A stretch of 64,000 bases of DNA, taken from contig NZ_LIWB01000006.1 in NCBI RefSeq assembly GCF_001905725.1, positions 124,001 through 188,000 of the forward strand. Direction: 5' to 3'. Of this stretch, positions 1-8,519 are shown piece after piece. The stretch comes from Streptomyces sp. CB02400. Its GTDB lineage: Bacteria; Actinomycetota; Actinomycetes; Streptomycetales; Streptomycetaceae. The translations under genes and the position numbers were made by a program. Positions within the stretch are counted from its first letter, which is position 1. Every line of letters begins with the position of its first letter. The notes beneath the pieces were generated by a model. It worked only from the letters and a program-made list of their open reading frames with translations. It was not told the origin of the DNA and searched no databases.

Positions 1-569
1 CCGTCTACGAGGCGTTCAACCAGCTGGCCGCGGCCGCGGAGGCGTACGACGAACTGCTCTACGACCGCTACGACGAGGTCACCCCCTTCGAGATCCCCGG
101 CGCGGAGGACGCGCAGCCGTACACCGGTCCCGAGGAACCGACCGCGCTCAGCGTGCTGATCCGCCGCGACTACGCCGTCGTGGAACCCCAGCGGCTGCGC
201 GCGCACGCCCAGCGGATCGAGGCGGCGGACGACGAGACCTCGGAGGCGTCGGGCACCGTCCACGGCGCGCTCGGCCTGCTGTTCGGCGAGTTCGAGCCGG
301 ACGAGATCGCCTCCCGGCACAAGGAGTTCGGGCTGGAGGAAGGCGACTCCACGCTCTGGGTGACGGCATCGGACGACCCCGCGGAACCCGGCGAGTGGCT
401 GGAGGCGCCGTTCGAGCAGGTGGACCCGCAGCAGGTGGTGTGCCGCTTCGACGTCAGCGCGGTCTTCGACGACGACGAGGACCTCGACGACGAGGAGGAC
501 CTGGAGGACGAGCTGGACCCGAGCCTGGACGAGGACGGGGACCTGGAACCCCTCGACGCGGACCGCTGA
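1..569 (+). CDS. Conserved acidic protein of unknown function, 5' end outside window
   Basis: The reading frame is open from base 3 to the TGA at 567-569, so the N-terminus lies upstream of the window; the GTG at 153 is probably internal because the same frame reads a plausible protein before it (VYEAFNQLAAAAEAYDELLY). About 189 residues are visible. The central part is mixed alpha/beta-like without a motif I recognise. The last 40 residues are extremely acidic, with runs of Asp/Glu around 470-545 (DDDEDLDDEEDLEDE). No signal peptide or membrane segment is visible in the part present. It is convergent with the next gene and followed by a strong hairpin. Function unknown; the gene itself is well supported by frame and codon bias. 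Confidence 0.75.
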   Translation, partial: VYEAFNQLAAAAEAYDELLYDRYDEVTPFEIPGAEDAQPYTGPEEPTALSVLIRRDYAVVEPQRLRAHAQRIEAADDETSEASGTVHGALGLLFGEFEPDEIASRHKEFGLEEGDSTLWVTASDDPAEPGEWLEAPFEQVDPQQVVCRFDVSAVFDDDEDLDDEEDLEDELDPSLDEDGDLEPLDADR

Positions 570-585
570 CCGCAACCGCCCCGCA

Positions 586-614
586 CGGCGGCGGCACCCA
601 CGGTGCCGCCGCCC
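586..614. terminator. Hairpin terminator between convergent genes
   Basis: Inverted repeat: arm 586-598 (CGGCGGCGGCACC) pairs with 602-614, 12 of 13 bases, 3-nt loop. It lies between the stop of the acidic protein gene and the stop of the convergent RecD2-like gene at 630, so it can serve both strands. No U-tract, as usual in Streptomyces. Confidence 0.6.
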
Positions 615-629
615 GCGCACGGGGCGGGA

Positions 630-2693
630 TCAGCCCTCCGCCACCGGAACCTGCGGGGCCAGCAGCACCGGCAGCCGGGTGGTCCGCGGCTTCGCCGTCA
701 CCTCGGCCACGGCGCGCGGCAGCGCCTGCTCCACGCCGTGCACCACGGACAGATGCCGGTCGGCCCTGCTGAACGCCGTGTACACCCAGGGCCGGCTCAG
801 CGCCTGCACGGCGTCACCGGGCAGCACCGCGACCACCGCGGGCCACCGGCAGCCCACCGCCTGGTGCGCGGTCAGCGCCCACCCGTGCCGCACGGACGAC
901 TCCACCCGCTCCCTCGGTACGACGACCTCCTCACCCCCGCACTCCAGGTGCAGCCCCTCGCCGTCGGCCCGCACCACGCGGCCCGGCAGCGTACGCCCCG
1001 GAGCGGGGGAGTAGGCGACCCGGTCACCCGGATCGAACCCGCCGAAGCGCCCCGGCCCCGGATTCAGCCGCTCCTTCAGCGCCGTGTTCAGCGCACGCGT
1101 CCCCACCGCGCCCCCGTGCCCCGGAGTGATCACCTGGGTCTCCTCGGCCGGCACCCCGATCGCGCGCGGCACGGAGTCCACCACCAGCTGCACGGTCCGG
1201 TGCACGGCCTCTCCCGCGTCCCGCACCGGCACGATCACGACCTCCTTGCCGGGCGCCGCCACCTGGTTCAGCTCGCCGACACCGATCCCCGAGACCAGCT
1301 CGCCCAGCGGTCCGGGATCCGGCCGCCGTGAGGCGATCTGCGGGCAGAGCCGCGCCGCCAGCAGATCCGCGAACACCCGCCCGGGCCCCACCGACCACAG
1401 CACTCCCGGATCACCGGACAGCACCAGCCGCGCCCCGTCCGGCAGCGACTCCGTCACCAGCGCGGCGGTCTCCACATCCAGCTGCGGAGCGTCGAGCACC
1501 ACCAGCAGATCCACGTCCAGCGCCCCGTCGGCGTCCCGCCCGGGCCCCTCGGCACCGGACAGCAGCCCCGCGACGGTGGCGACCCCGGCCCCCTCGGCCA
1601 GGCCCGCGAACCGGGCACGCCCCACCGGACCGTGGGCGGCGGCCCAGACCCGCAACCCCAGACCCCGCGCGGCGCTCACCAGCGCCGCCGGCTCGGCCAG
1701 CGAGGCCTCCCCACCGGTGTGCAGCACCAGCCCGTGCCCGGCGACCGCCCGGATCAGCTCACCCGCGGAACCCTCCGCCGAGGCGGCCGCGCGCTCCCAC
1801 TCCGCACCCGCGCCGTCCCGCCCGGTCACGGAGTTGATCAGCCGGCCCAGCCCGTCGGCCAGACTCTCCTCGGCCAGCGCATACCGCTCCAGCCCCAGCA
1901 GCACCCGAACCGGCCGCTCCTCGTCCTCCCCGGCGTCACCGGCTTCGCCGACGGCGTCCTGGAAAACGAGCACGTCCCCCTCCGAGATGGCGTTCTGCAC
2001 GGCCTCCTCGGGCTCCGGCACCCCCTGCCGCCCCAGCGCGGCGACCAGCGTGGCCATCTCCAGCACGGTGTGCCCGGCGAGCGCGGCCTGCTCCAGCAGC
2101 CACACGGTGACCGCCCGCCCCCGCCGCTCGTCGTCCGGCCCGGCCCCGGTGCCGAGCAGCGCACGGGCGAATCCGTCCGCCTGTTCGGGCCGCACCCCGG
2201 GAACCCGCAGCAACTGCCAGGGATCGGCGCGCAGCACGTCGGCGCCCCCGTCCCCGAAGACGCCGGCGGCCTGGACGGCGAGCCCCTCCGGCGCACCCCC
2301 CTGAACCAGCACCCCCCGCACGTCCTCGACTGCACCGGCGGCCGGAACCACCGGGCCGGGGGCCGCCTCCGGTGCCCGCCGCACGGGTTCGGGAGCGGGC
2401 CGCCGCGGCGCGGGCCCGGCCTCCTCGAACACGGTGGCGGCCGGCTTCTCACCGCTCTCCACGGCCCGCACGGCGGCCAGCAGATCCGCGGCCGTGCCGC
2501 TCAGCTTGCCGCCGGCCTCGATCGGGCCCTCCCGCTCCGCCTTCCGCCGCTCGATCCGCTCCCGCTCCACACGCTGCGCGGCCAGCTCCGCCTCGGCCTC
2601 GGACACCTGCGCGCCCTCGGACACCTGCGCGCCCTCGGCGGGCGTCCCCGGCTCCTCGGCGTCCTCCGCGGTCTCGGGCGGCTCCGTGCTCAC
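630..2693 (-). CDS. RecD2-like helicase-fold protein with degenerate ATPase motifs
   Basis: 687 residues, GTG start overlapping the TGA of the upstream aldo/keto reductase gene (GTGA), so the two are translationally coupled. The N-terminal 120 residues are charged and Ala/Pro/Glu rich and contain a 21-bp tandem duplication (SEGAQV repeated at about 25-37). Residues ~125-240 resemble the helix-hairpin-helix and YrrC-type part of RecD2. Helicase landmarks follow in the right order: VLHTGGEASL (~323) where Walker A should be, LVVLDAPQLD (~397) for Walker B, LVLSGDPGVLWSVGPGRVF (~423) for motif III, a VGTRALN...LNP block (~530-545), GWALTAHQAVG (~604) for motif V and VYTAFSRADRHL (~637) for motif VI. 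The Walker A GK(T/S) and the Walker B Glu are absent, so ATP hydrolysis is doubtful. Fold assignment is inference from these aligned blocks. Confidence 0.8.
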   Translation of the reverse strand: MSTEPPETAEDAEEPGTPAEGAQVSEGAQVSEAEAELAAQRVERERIERRKAEREGPIEAGGKLSGTAADLLAAVRAVESGEKPAATVFEEAGPAPRRPAPEPVRRAPEAAPGPVVPAAGAVEDVRGVLVQGGAPEGLAVQAAGVFGDGGADVLRADPWQLLRVPGVRPEQADGFARALLGTGAGPDDERRGRAVTVWLLEQAALAGHTVLEMATLVAALGRQGVPEPEEAVQNAISEGDVLVFQDAVGEAGDAGEDEERPVRVLLGLERYALAEESLADGLGRLINSVTGRDGAGAEWERAAASAEGSAGELIRAVAGHGLVLHTGGEASLAEPAALVSAARGLGLRVWAAAHGPVGRARFAGLAEGAGVATVAGLLSGAEGPGRDADGALDVDLLVVLDAPQLDVETAALVTESLPDGARLVLSGDPGVLWSVGPGRVFADLLAARLCPQIASRRPDPGPLGELVSGIGVGELNQVAAPGKEVVIVPVRDAGEAVHRTVQLVVDSVPRAIGVPAEETQVITPGHGGAVGTRALNTALKERLNPGPGRFGGFDPGDRVAYSPAPGRTLPGRVVRADGEGLHLECGGEEVVVPRERVESSVRHGWALTAHQAVGCRWPAVVAVLPGDAVQALSRPWVYTAFSRADRHLSVVHGVEQALPRAVAEVTAKPRTTRLPVLLAPQVPVAEG

Positions 2694-3676
2694 AGCGTGC
2701 TCCAGTCGTGATCGGGATAGCGGTGCACGGGCGCCGACACATCGTCGAGCGCCCGGCAGATCTCGTCAGGAAGATTAAGCGCCTCCACTGACAATGCCGC
2801 CGTGAGCTGCTGCGCGGTGCGCGCGCCGACGATGGGGGCGGCCACACCGGGACGGTCACGGACCCATGCGAGGGCCACCTGCAGCGCGGTCACGGCGAGC
2901 CCGTCCGCCGCCGTGGTCACGGCGTCCACGATGCGACTCGCCGTGTCGTCGAGATACGGCGCGACGAACGGGGCGAGATGCTCCGAGGCGCCCCGGGAGT
3001 CCACCGGCGCGGCGTCGTTGCGGTACTTGCCGGTCAGCACGCCCCGTCCGAGAGGCGAGGACGGCAGCAGTCCGATTCCCAGATCGAGTGCGGCGGGAAG
3101 AACCTCCCGCTCCACGCCCCGCTGGAGCAGCGAGTACTCCATCTGCGTGCTCGCCAGCCGGGTCCGCGCGCCCGGCGCGGCGAGCTGCCAGGTCGCCGCC
3201 TTGGCCAGCTGCCAGCCGCAGAAGTTGGAGACGCCGGCGTAGCGCACGCGCCCGCTGCCGACGGCGATGTCGAGCGCCTCCAGCGTCTCGTCCAGCGGGG
3301 TGGCGGGGTCGTAGGCGTGGACGTGCCACACGTCGACGTAGTCGGTGCCGAGGCGGGCGAGCGAGGCGTCCAGGGCGGAGAGCAGATGGCCGCGCGAGCC
3401 GTCGAACCGGCGGTCCGGGTCGGGTACGCTCCCGGCCTTCGTCGAGATGACGAGGTCCCGGCGGGGTACGAGCCCCTCCATCAGCTTGCCGAGCAGGTAC
3501 TCGGACTCTCCGTCGCCGTACACGTCGGCGGTGTCGACGAGGGTCCCGCCGGCTTCCCAGAAGGTCTTCAAGAGGTCCGCGGCGTCGTGCTCGTCGGTGT
3601 CCCGACCCCAGGTCAGAGTCCCGAGCCCGATCCGGGACACACGCAGGCCGGTACGGCCGAGATGCCTCTGCTCCAT
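2690..3676 (-). CDS. Aldo/keto reductase
   Basis: 328 residues. NADPH-dependent oxidoreductase of the AKR superfamily (TIM barrel, cytosolic); substrate unknown. The catalytic tetrad is visible: Asp48 and Tyr53 in LVDTADVYGDGESE, Lys80 in VISTKAG and His120 in VWHVHAYDP. The C-terminal NADPH-binding region reads APIVGARTAQQL. I chose ATG at 3676 because homology begins there (MEQRHLGRTGLRVSRIGLGT); the frame remains open upstream into the repeat region but that extension is low-complexity. A TAATCT -10 box (3685-3690, minus strand) ends 8 nt before this ATG, suggesting a leaderless transcript. The stop overlaps the start of the RecD2-like gene by 4 bp, so both are one operon. Confidence 0.92.
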   Translation of the reverse strand: MEQRHLGRTGLRVSRIGLGTLTWGRDTDEHDAADLLKTFWEAGGTLVDTADVYGDGESEYLLGKLMEGLVPRRDLVISTKAGSVPDPDRRFDGSRGHLLSALDASLARLGTDYVDVWHVHAYDPATPLDETLEALDIAVGSGRVRYAGVSNFCGWQLAKAATWQLAAPGARTRLASTQMEYSLLQRGVEREVLPAALDLGIGLLPSSPLGRGVLTGKYRNDAAPVDSRGASEHLAPFVAPYLDDTASRIVDAVTTAADGLAVTALQVALAWVRDRPGVAAPIVGARTAQQLTAALSVEALNLPDEICRALDDVSAPVHRYPDHDWSTL

Positions 3677-3699
3677 GAACGCCGAGATTACTGGCCAGA

Positions 3700-4500
3700 G
3701 CGTTTGGTGTGGGGGGCCTGTGGACAACGGATTTCCGAGCCGCCGGACGTTTGTACGAGCCCCGGCGCTCTGCGGGTGCCCTGTGCTGGTGTGGGCCGGG
3801 GGTGCACGGCCCGGCGTGCTGTGCGGGGTGCCCCGGCGTTGGTGCGGGCCGGGGGGTGTTCGCGCAGCCCGGCGCCTGCGGGGTGCCTCCCCCACTCTCG
3901 GCTTCTCCCCCACTCTCGGCTTCGCTCGAGCGGGAGGTACCCCCCATGAGCGGGAGGTACCCCCACCGCCCACCCGTGCCGCCCCTGGGGGTACCTCCCA
4001 GGCCCTTAAGGCACTGGGGGAGGCACGACTGCCCGCGGAGGGCGGGGACGGAGGCACGGCTGCCCGCGGATCGCGGCGCGCAGGGCACGGAATGCGGGGC
4101 GTGGGCGCGTACGGTCCGGAGCGCGTGCCACGGTGGGCGCACCGCAGCCGCCCGCTGCGGGAAGGGGACGGGGCGGGGGTGGCCGCCCGCAGTGGCTGGC
4201 GCGTCCGCGCCCCGCACCTCTCCGAGGAACCCCATCGCGCCAGTCCGAGGACGGACACCCCCGACGCGGCCCCGCCCCACCCACCGACCGCAGGCGCTAC
4301 CCCAGCCCTCACCGGACCGAAAGCGGCGCCGCAGGCATAAAACCCGAGCCCCCACCGGACCGAAAGCTGCGCCGCAGGCATAAAACCCGAGCCCCCACCG
4401 GACCGAAAGCTGCGCCGCAGGCATAAAACCCGAGCCCCCACCGGACCGAAAGCTGCGCCGCAGGCACAAGACCCGCACCCCCACCGGGGGCGAACAGCGG
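3700..4500. repeat. Copy R1 of a composite dispersed intergenic repeat
   Basis: This 800-bp gap between divergent genes has no convincing gene; open frames through it are GC-rich artefacts. It contains blocks found at three other intergenic sites of the window: a 24-bp block GCAGCCCGGCGCCTGCGGGG.. at 3864-3887; a hairpin-forming block (about 3910-4040) with CTCGAGCGGGAGGTACCCCC and GCCTCCCAGG...CTGGGGGAGGC; the CACGACTGCCCGCGGA motif (4025-4040); a ~50-bp block at 4163-4213 (GGGGACGGGGCGGGGGTGGC...); and a ~40-bp block at 4245-4286 (CCGAGGACGGACACCCCCGA...). See 39010-39580 (inverted), 59160-59760 and 61665-61855. Confidence 0.8.
4312..4484. repeat. Tandem repeat, about four 43-bp units
   Basis: Units start at 4312, 4355, 4398 and 4441, each beginning CCGGACCGAAAGC and containing GCGCCGCAGGCATAAAACCC. 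The first three differ by a single base; the fourth diverges near its end. A single inverted unit is at about 39072-39103 in repeat copy R2. No coding role visible. Confidence 0.9.
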
Positions 4501-4581
4501 CGCCGCAGGCACCCCACCCACCCACCGGAGGTATATGGTCTCCGCACAAGCGACGTTACTCATCGGTAAGGGGAGACGGCC

Positions 4582-5637
4582 ATGCAGCTAGGGATCAACC
4601 TCGGCTACTGGGGTGCCGGAATGGACGCGGACAACCTCGCCGTGGCCCAGGAGGCAGACCGCCTCGGATACGCCGTCTGCTGGGCCGCGGAGGCCTACGG
4701 CTCCGACGCCGCCACCGTACTCACCTGGGTCGCCGCCCAGACCCACCGCATCGACGTCGGCTCGGCCATCTTCCAGATCCCCGCCCGCCAGCCCGCGATG
4801 ACCGCGATGACGGCCGCCACCCTGGACTCCCTCTCCCAGGGCCGCTTCCGCCTAGGCCTCGGCGTCTCCGGCCCCCAGGTCTCCGAGGGCTGGTACGGCG
4901 TCAAGTTCGACAAGCCCCTCGCCCGCACCCGCGAGTACGTCGAGATCATCCGCAAGGCCATGACCCGAGAGCGCCTCACCCACGACGGCGAGCACTGGAC
5001 CCTCCCCCTCCCCGACGGCCCCGGCAAGCCCATCAAGCTCACCGTGCACCCCCACCGAGAGCACATCCCCCTCTACATCGCGGCCATCGGCCCGAAGAAC
5101 CTCGAACAGACCGGCGAGATCGCCGACGGCGCCCTGCTGATCTTCCCCTCCGCCGACCACCTCGAGGACACCGCCGTCAAGCACCTCCGCGCGGGCCGCG
5201 AGAAGGCCGGCAAGACCCTCGACGGCTTCGACATCTGCCCCACCGTCCCCCTCGCCGTGGGCGACGACAAGGACGTCACCACCCTCGCCGACACCTTCCG
5301 CCCCTACACCGCGCTGTACGTCGGCGGCATGGGCAGCCGCAAGCAGAACTTCTACAACCAGCTCGCCCGACGCATGGGCTACGAAAGCGAAGCAGCCGAG
5401 ATCCAGGACAAGTACCTCACCGGCGACAAGCAGGGCGCGGCAGCAGCCGTCCCCCACGACCTGATCGACCAGACGACGCTCCTCGGCTCCGTCGACCGCA
5501 TCGCCGACCGGATGAAGGCCTACGCCGCCGCCGGAGTCACCACCCTCACCCTCGCCCCGGCCGGCTTCACGCTCGACGAGCGCCTGGCGTCGCTCCGCGC
5601 CGGCACCGAGGCCCTGGAACGCGCGGGCCTCGCATAG
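4582..5637 (+). CDS. LLM-class F420-dependent oxidoreductase
   Basis: 351 residues, luciferase-like monooxygenase fold. Family members use deazaflavin F420 (or FMN) for hydride transfer; the substrate is not predictable. Visible family features are the N-terminal MQLGINLGYWGAG strand, AAEAYGSDAATVLTWVAAQT, the VGSAIFQIPARQPAMTAMTAATLD segment and LGLGVSGPQVSEGWYG, typical of the actinobacterial F420 group. The ATG at 4582 follows an AAGGGGAG ribosome binding site at about 4568. The gene stands alone after repeat copy R1 and ends in a hairpin terminator. Confidence 0.9.
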   Translation: MQLGINLGYWGAGMDADNLAVAQEADRLGYAVCWAAEAYGSDAATVLTWVAAQTHRIDVGSAIFQIPARQPAMTAMTAATLDSLSQGRFRLGLGVSGPQVSEGWYGVKFDKPLARTREYVEIIRKAMTRERLTHDGEHWTLPLPDGPGKPIKLTVHPHREHIPLYIAAIGPKNLEQTGEIADGALLIFPSADHLEDTAVKHLRAGREKAGKTLDGFDICPTVPLAVGDDKDVTTLADTFRPYTALYVGGMGSRKQNFYNQLARRMGYESEAAEIQDKYLTGDKQGAAAAVPHDLIDQTTLLGSVDRIADRMKAYAAAGVTTLTLAPAGFTLDERLASLRAGTEALERAGLA

Positions 5638-5642
5638 TCCTC

Positions 5643-5685
5643 ACGGCCGTGGTGGGGGCTCGGGGGTCCACCCCGCCACGGCCGT
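5643..5685. terminator. Hairpin terminator after the LLM oxidoreductase gene
   Basis: Arms 5643-5657 (ACGGCCGTGGTGGGG) and 5671-5685 (CCCCGCCACGGCCGT), almost fully complementary with one bulge. It begins within 10 bp of the upstream stop codon. Confidence 0.6.
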
Positions 5686-5854
5686 CACCCACACCAACGC
5701 CAGCCGGCCCGTCCGGTTACGCTCCCGCGCCCCCACCCCGTACTCCTTTCGGCGGAGTTGCCCGACACACCTGTTGCCGCCCCCGCCCCCGCGCATTTGA
5801 CTCTCTCTTTGCGGAACTTCGGAACCGCGAAAGCCCGCGGAGAGGTGGCCCACC

Positions 5855-6643
5855 ATGCTTTCGGCCAAGAGTCTGTTCCAGGAGATCCTCGACAACGACG
5901 AGTCCTTCGCCCTGTTCTGCTCCATCGCCGCGAGCGGCGAGTCCCAGGGCGGCTGGGAGAACGCCCGGATCGCCGCGCTGGTCCCCGAGGCCCAGCGCGA
6001 ACTCGCCCCCAAGATCACCAGGCACGGCGCCGACGAGGACAAGCACGGCCGCATCTTCAACGCCCTGATGAGGAAGCGCGGCCTGAAACCCGTCCCGGTC
6101 CCCCCGGAGACCGACTACACGATGCTCCTCGAGAACCAGGGCATCGGTCTGGCCCACGACCAACTGAAGCGCGACGAACCGCTCACCGTGCAGGACATCG
6201 TCACCTACCTCGCCCACAGCAGGGTCACCGAACAACGCGCCTCCGAGCAGATGGACCTGCTCCGCAAACACTTCGCCGACCACCCCGACCTCGGCCGCGC
6301 GGTCAGGATGATCTCCGACGACGAGGACAACCACCTCGCCTACTGCCACGAGGAACTGCTGCGCTTCGCGTACGCCGGACACGGCCGCGCGATCCAGCGC
6401 ACCCTGCGCGCGTGCGCGCTCGCGGAGATCCGCGTCTACCGGGACGTCAGCCTGGCGGTGATGGCCCACATGGGCCGCATCCTCGGCTGGCCCAGGCCCA
6501 AGGCGGCGGTCCTCGCGGCAGGCATCCGCGCGGTGTACGCGTACGAACGCCTGGGCGGCTGGCGGCGCATGGTCTCCCTCAGGATGCCCGACCGCCGCAA
6601 CGCGCTCGGCGGCCCCGCGACCCCGGAACCGGAGCTCGCGTGA
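5855..6643 (+). CDS. Ferritin-like di-iron protein
   Basis: 262 residues, mostly helical. Two ExxH metal-binding motifs typical of ferritin-like di-iron carboxylate proteins are present: E61-D-K-H64 and E157-D-N-H160, with a further candidate ligand E125 in VTEQRASEQ. Residues after ~200 form a basic tail. Length and spacing fit a monomeric ferritin-like domain rather than a storage ferritin or Dps. The physiological role is unknown. The gene is preceded by a GAGAGG ribosome binding site and is convergent with corA 42 bp downstream; that gap contains repeated ACCGGTCAC elements. Confidence 0.75.
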   Translation: MLSAKSLFQEILDNDESFALFCSIAASGESQGGWENARIAALVPEAQRELAPKITRHGADEDKHGRIFNALMRKRGLKPVPVPPETDYTMLLENQGIGLAHDQLKRDEPLTVQDIVTYLAHSRVTEQRASEQMDLLRKHFADHPDLGRAVRMISDDEDNHLAYCHEELLRFAYAGHGRAIQRTLRACALAEIRVYRDVSLAVMAHMGRILGWPRPKAAVLAAGIRAVYAYERLGGWRRMVSLRMPDRRNALGGPATPEPELA

Positions 6644-6685
6644 CCGGTCACAGACCACCGGTCACAGGCCACCGGCACAGCCCCG

Positions 6686-7681
6686 TCACATCCACCCCCG
6701 CCGCTTGAACAACCGGAACAACAGCACCTCCAGCGCCACCATCACCACGATCACCACCGGATACGACCACTCCCACCGCAGCTCCGGCATGTGCTCGAAG
6801 TTCATCCCGTAGATCCCCGCGAGCATCGTGGGGATCGCGGCCATGGCAGCCCAAGCGGAGATCTTCCGCATGTCGTCGTTCTGCCGCACGCTCATCTGCG
6901 CCAGATGCGCCGAGAGGATGTCCGAGACCAGCCGGTCCAGCCCCTCCACGGACTCGTTCACCCGGGTGAGGTGGTCGTGCACGTCACGGAAGAAGGGCCG
7001 CGCCCTGTCCTCCACGAACGGCACCCCCGCCCCGTACGAGCCCACCCCCGCCAGCCGCGTCATCGGCAGCGCCAGCGGCCCGGTCGCGCGGCGGAACTCC
7101 AGGATCTGCCGCTTGAAGTTGTAGATCCGGGAGGCGGTGTGCCGCGACCCCCCGCCGTCGGGGGTGAAGACCTCCGCCTCCAGCTCCTCCAGGTCGGTCT
7201 GCAGCTCGGTCGCCACGTGCAGGTAGTGGTCGACGACGGCGTCGGCGATCGCGTACAGCACCGACGTCGGCCCCTCGCCCAGCAGCTCGGGCTCCCGCTC
7301 CAGCCGCCGCCGTACGGCTTTGAGCGGCGTGCCCTCGCCGTGCCGTACGGTCACCACGAAGGAGTCACCGAGGAAGATCATGACCTCGCCGGAGGAGACC
7401 GTGTCGCTCCGCGGCTCGTACACGACCGGTTTCAGCACCACGAAGAGCGAGTCGTCGTACACCTCCAGCTTGGGCCGTTGATGGGCCTTGAGGGCGTCCT
7501 CGACGGCCAGCGGATGCAGACCGAACTCCTGCGTGACCAGGTCGAACTCGTCCGCCGTCGGCTCGTGCAGCCCGATCCAGACGAACCCCCCGGCCGACCG
7601 CGCCTCGTCCAGCGCGTCGGAGAAGTCCTGAGGCCCCTCCGACCGATGCCCCTCCCGGTAGATGGCACAGTCGACGATCAC
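6686..7681 (-). CDS. corA: CorA-family Mg2+/Co2+ transporter
   Basis: About 331 residues from GTG 7681 (M/VIVDCAIYREG). The large cytoplasmic alpha/beta N-terminal domain is followed by two C-terminal transmembrane segments; the signature GMN lies in IYGMNFEHMPEL between them, and the extreme C-terminus LFRLFKRRGWM is basic as expected for the cytoplasmic side. The family forms pentameric channels for divalent cations. Two further in-frame starts exist at 7690 and 7717; an AGGAG sits 10 nt before 7681. The gene is divergent from the histidine phosphatase gene, with a shared promoter region of about 60 bp. Confidence 0.9.
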   Translation of the reverse strand: MIVDCAIYREGHRSEGPQDFSDALDEARSAGGFVWIGLHEPTADEFDLVTQEFGLHPLAVEDALKAHQRPKLEVYDDSLFVVLKPVVYEPRSDTVSSGEVMIFLGDSFVVTVRHGEGTPLKAVRRRLEREPELLGEGPTSVLYAIADAVVDHYLHVATELQTDLEELEAEVFTPDGGGSRHTASRIYNFKRQILEFRRATGPLALPMTRLAGVGSYGAGVPFVEDRARPFFRDVHDHLTRVNESVEGLDRLVSDILSAHLAQMSVRQNDDMRKISAWAAMAAIPTMLAGIYGMNFEHMPELRWEWSYPVVIVVMVALEVLLFRLFKRRGWM

Positions 7682-7730
7682 GAAGCGCACTCTCCTCTCT
7701 CTCGACGGACACCACACCCGCGCGTACGCC

Positions 7731-7736
7731 TACCCT
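7731..7736 (+). promoter_or_regulatory. Leaderless -10 box for the histidine phosphatase gene
   Basis: TACCCT ends 7 nt before the ATG at 7744, the spacing expected if transcription starts at or next to the start codon. No Shine-Dalgarno sequence precedes the ATG. Confidence 0.45.
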
Positions 7737-7743
7737 GGGCCGC

Positions 7744-8430
7744 ATGCCCACGTTGCTCCTGGTCCGGCACGGACGTTCCACCGCCAACACCGAGGGACTG
7801 CTCGCCGGGTGGACGCCCGGTGTAGCCCTCGACGACCGCGGTGCCGCCCAGGCCGCCGCACTGCCCGGACGGCTCGCCGAGCTGCCGCTGGCCGAGATCG
7901 TCACCAGCCCGCTCCAGCGCTGCCGGGAGACGGTCCGACCGCTGCTGGAAGAACGTCCCGGCCTCACCCCGCACACCGACGACCGCATCGGCGAGTGCCA
8001 CTACGGCGACTGGTCGGGCCGCAAACTCGTCGAGCTCAAGGACGAGCCCCTGATGGAGGTGGTGCAGGCGCACCCGTCGGCGGCGGCGTTCCCCGGCGGG
8101 GAGTCCATGCGCGCGATGCAGACACGCGCCGCCGAGGCGGTGCGCGAGTGGAACGCGCGCGTGGAGCGCGATCACGGCGCCGACGCCGTGTACCTCATGT
8201 GCTCGCACGGCGACATCATCAAGTCTCTCGTCGCGGACGCACTCGGACTTCATCTCGACCTCTTCCAGCGGATCGCCGTTGAACCGTGTTCCATCACCGC
8301 GATCCGTTACACACGGCTGCGTCCCTTTCTCGTCCGCCTCGGCGACACCGGTGACTTCGCGTCCCTGGCGCCGCGCGAGGAACCGCCGGCCGGTGACGCC
8401 ACGGTCGGGGGCGGCGCGGGCGCACCGTGA
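7744..8430 (+). CDS. Histidine phosphatase family protein (Rv2135c-like)
   Basis: 228 residues. The phosphohistidine catalytic motif is at the N-terminus (LLVRHGRST, His9), a conserved acidic region follows (ECHYGDWSGR), and the second active-site His is in CSHGDIIKSLV. The family includes cofactor-dependent phosphoglycerate mutases and broad phosphatases; the true substrate is unknown. It heads a run of genes (this, DUF3090, SCO1664-type, mshC) that is also clustered in mycobacteria (Rv2135c, Rv2134c, Rv2133c, mshC), which suggests a role linked to mycothiol or a shared pathway. The C-terminal 25 residues are low-complexity. Confidence 0.88.
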   Translation: MPTLLLVRHGRSTANTEGLLAGWTPGVALDDRGAAQAAALPGRLAELPLAEIVTSPLQRCRETVRPLLEERPGLTPHTDDRIGECHYGDWSGRKLVELKDEPLMEVVQAHPSAAAFPGGESMRAMQTRAAEAVREWNARVERDHGADAVYLMCSHGDIIKSLVADALGLHLDLFQRIAVEPCSITAIRYTRLRPFLVRLGDTGDFASLAPREEPPAGDATVGGGAGAP

Positions 8431-8519
8431 TCGTCGGGCGCAGTAGGGTGAAGCGGTCGCAGTAGTGCGTCCCCGTTCACACAGCCGCCCGTACCCACGA
8501 CTCTCAATGGAGACAGGAC

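Noticed and set aside
3677-4549. N-terminal extension of the aldo/keto reductase through the repeat region
   Set aside because: The added residues translate repeated DNA and family similarity begins at the ATG at 3676.
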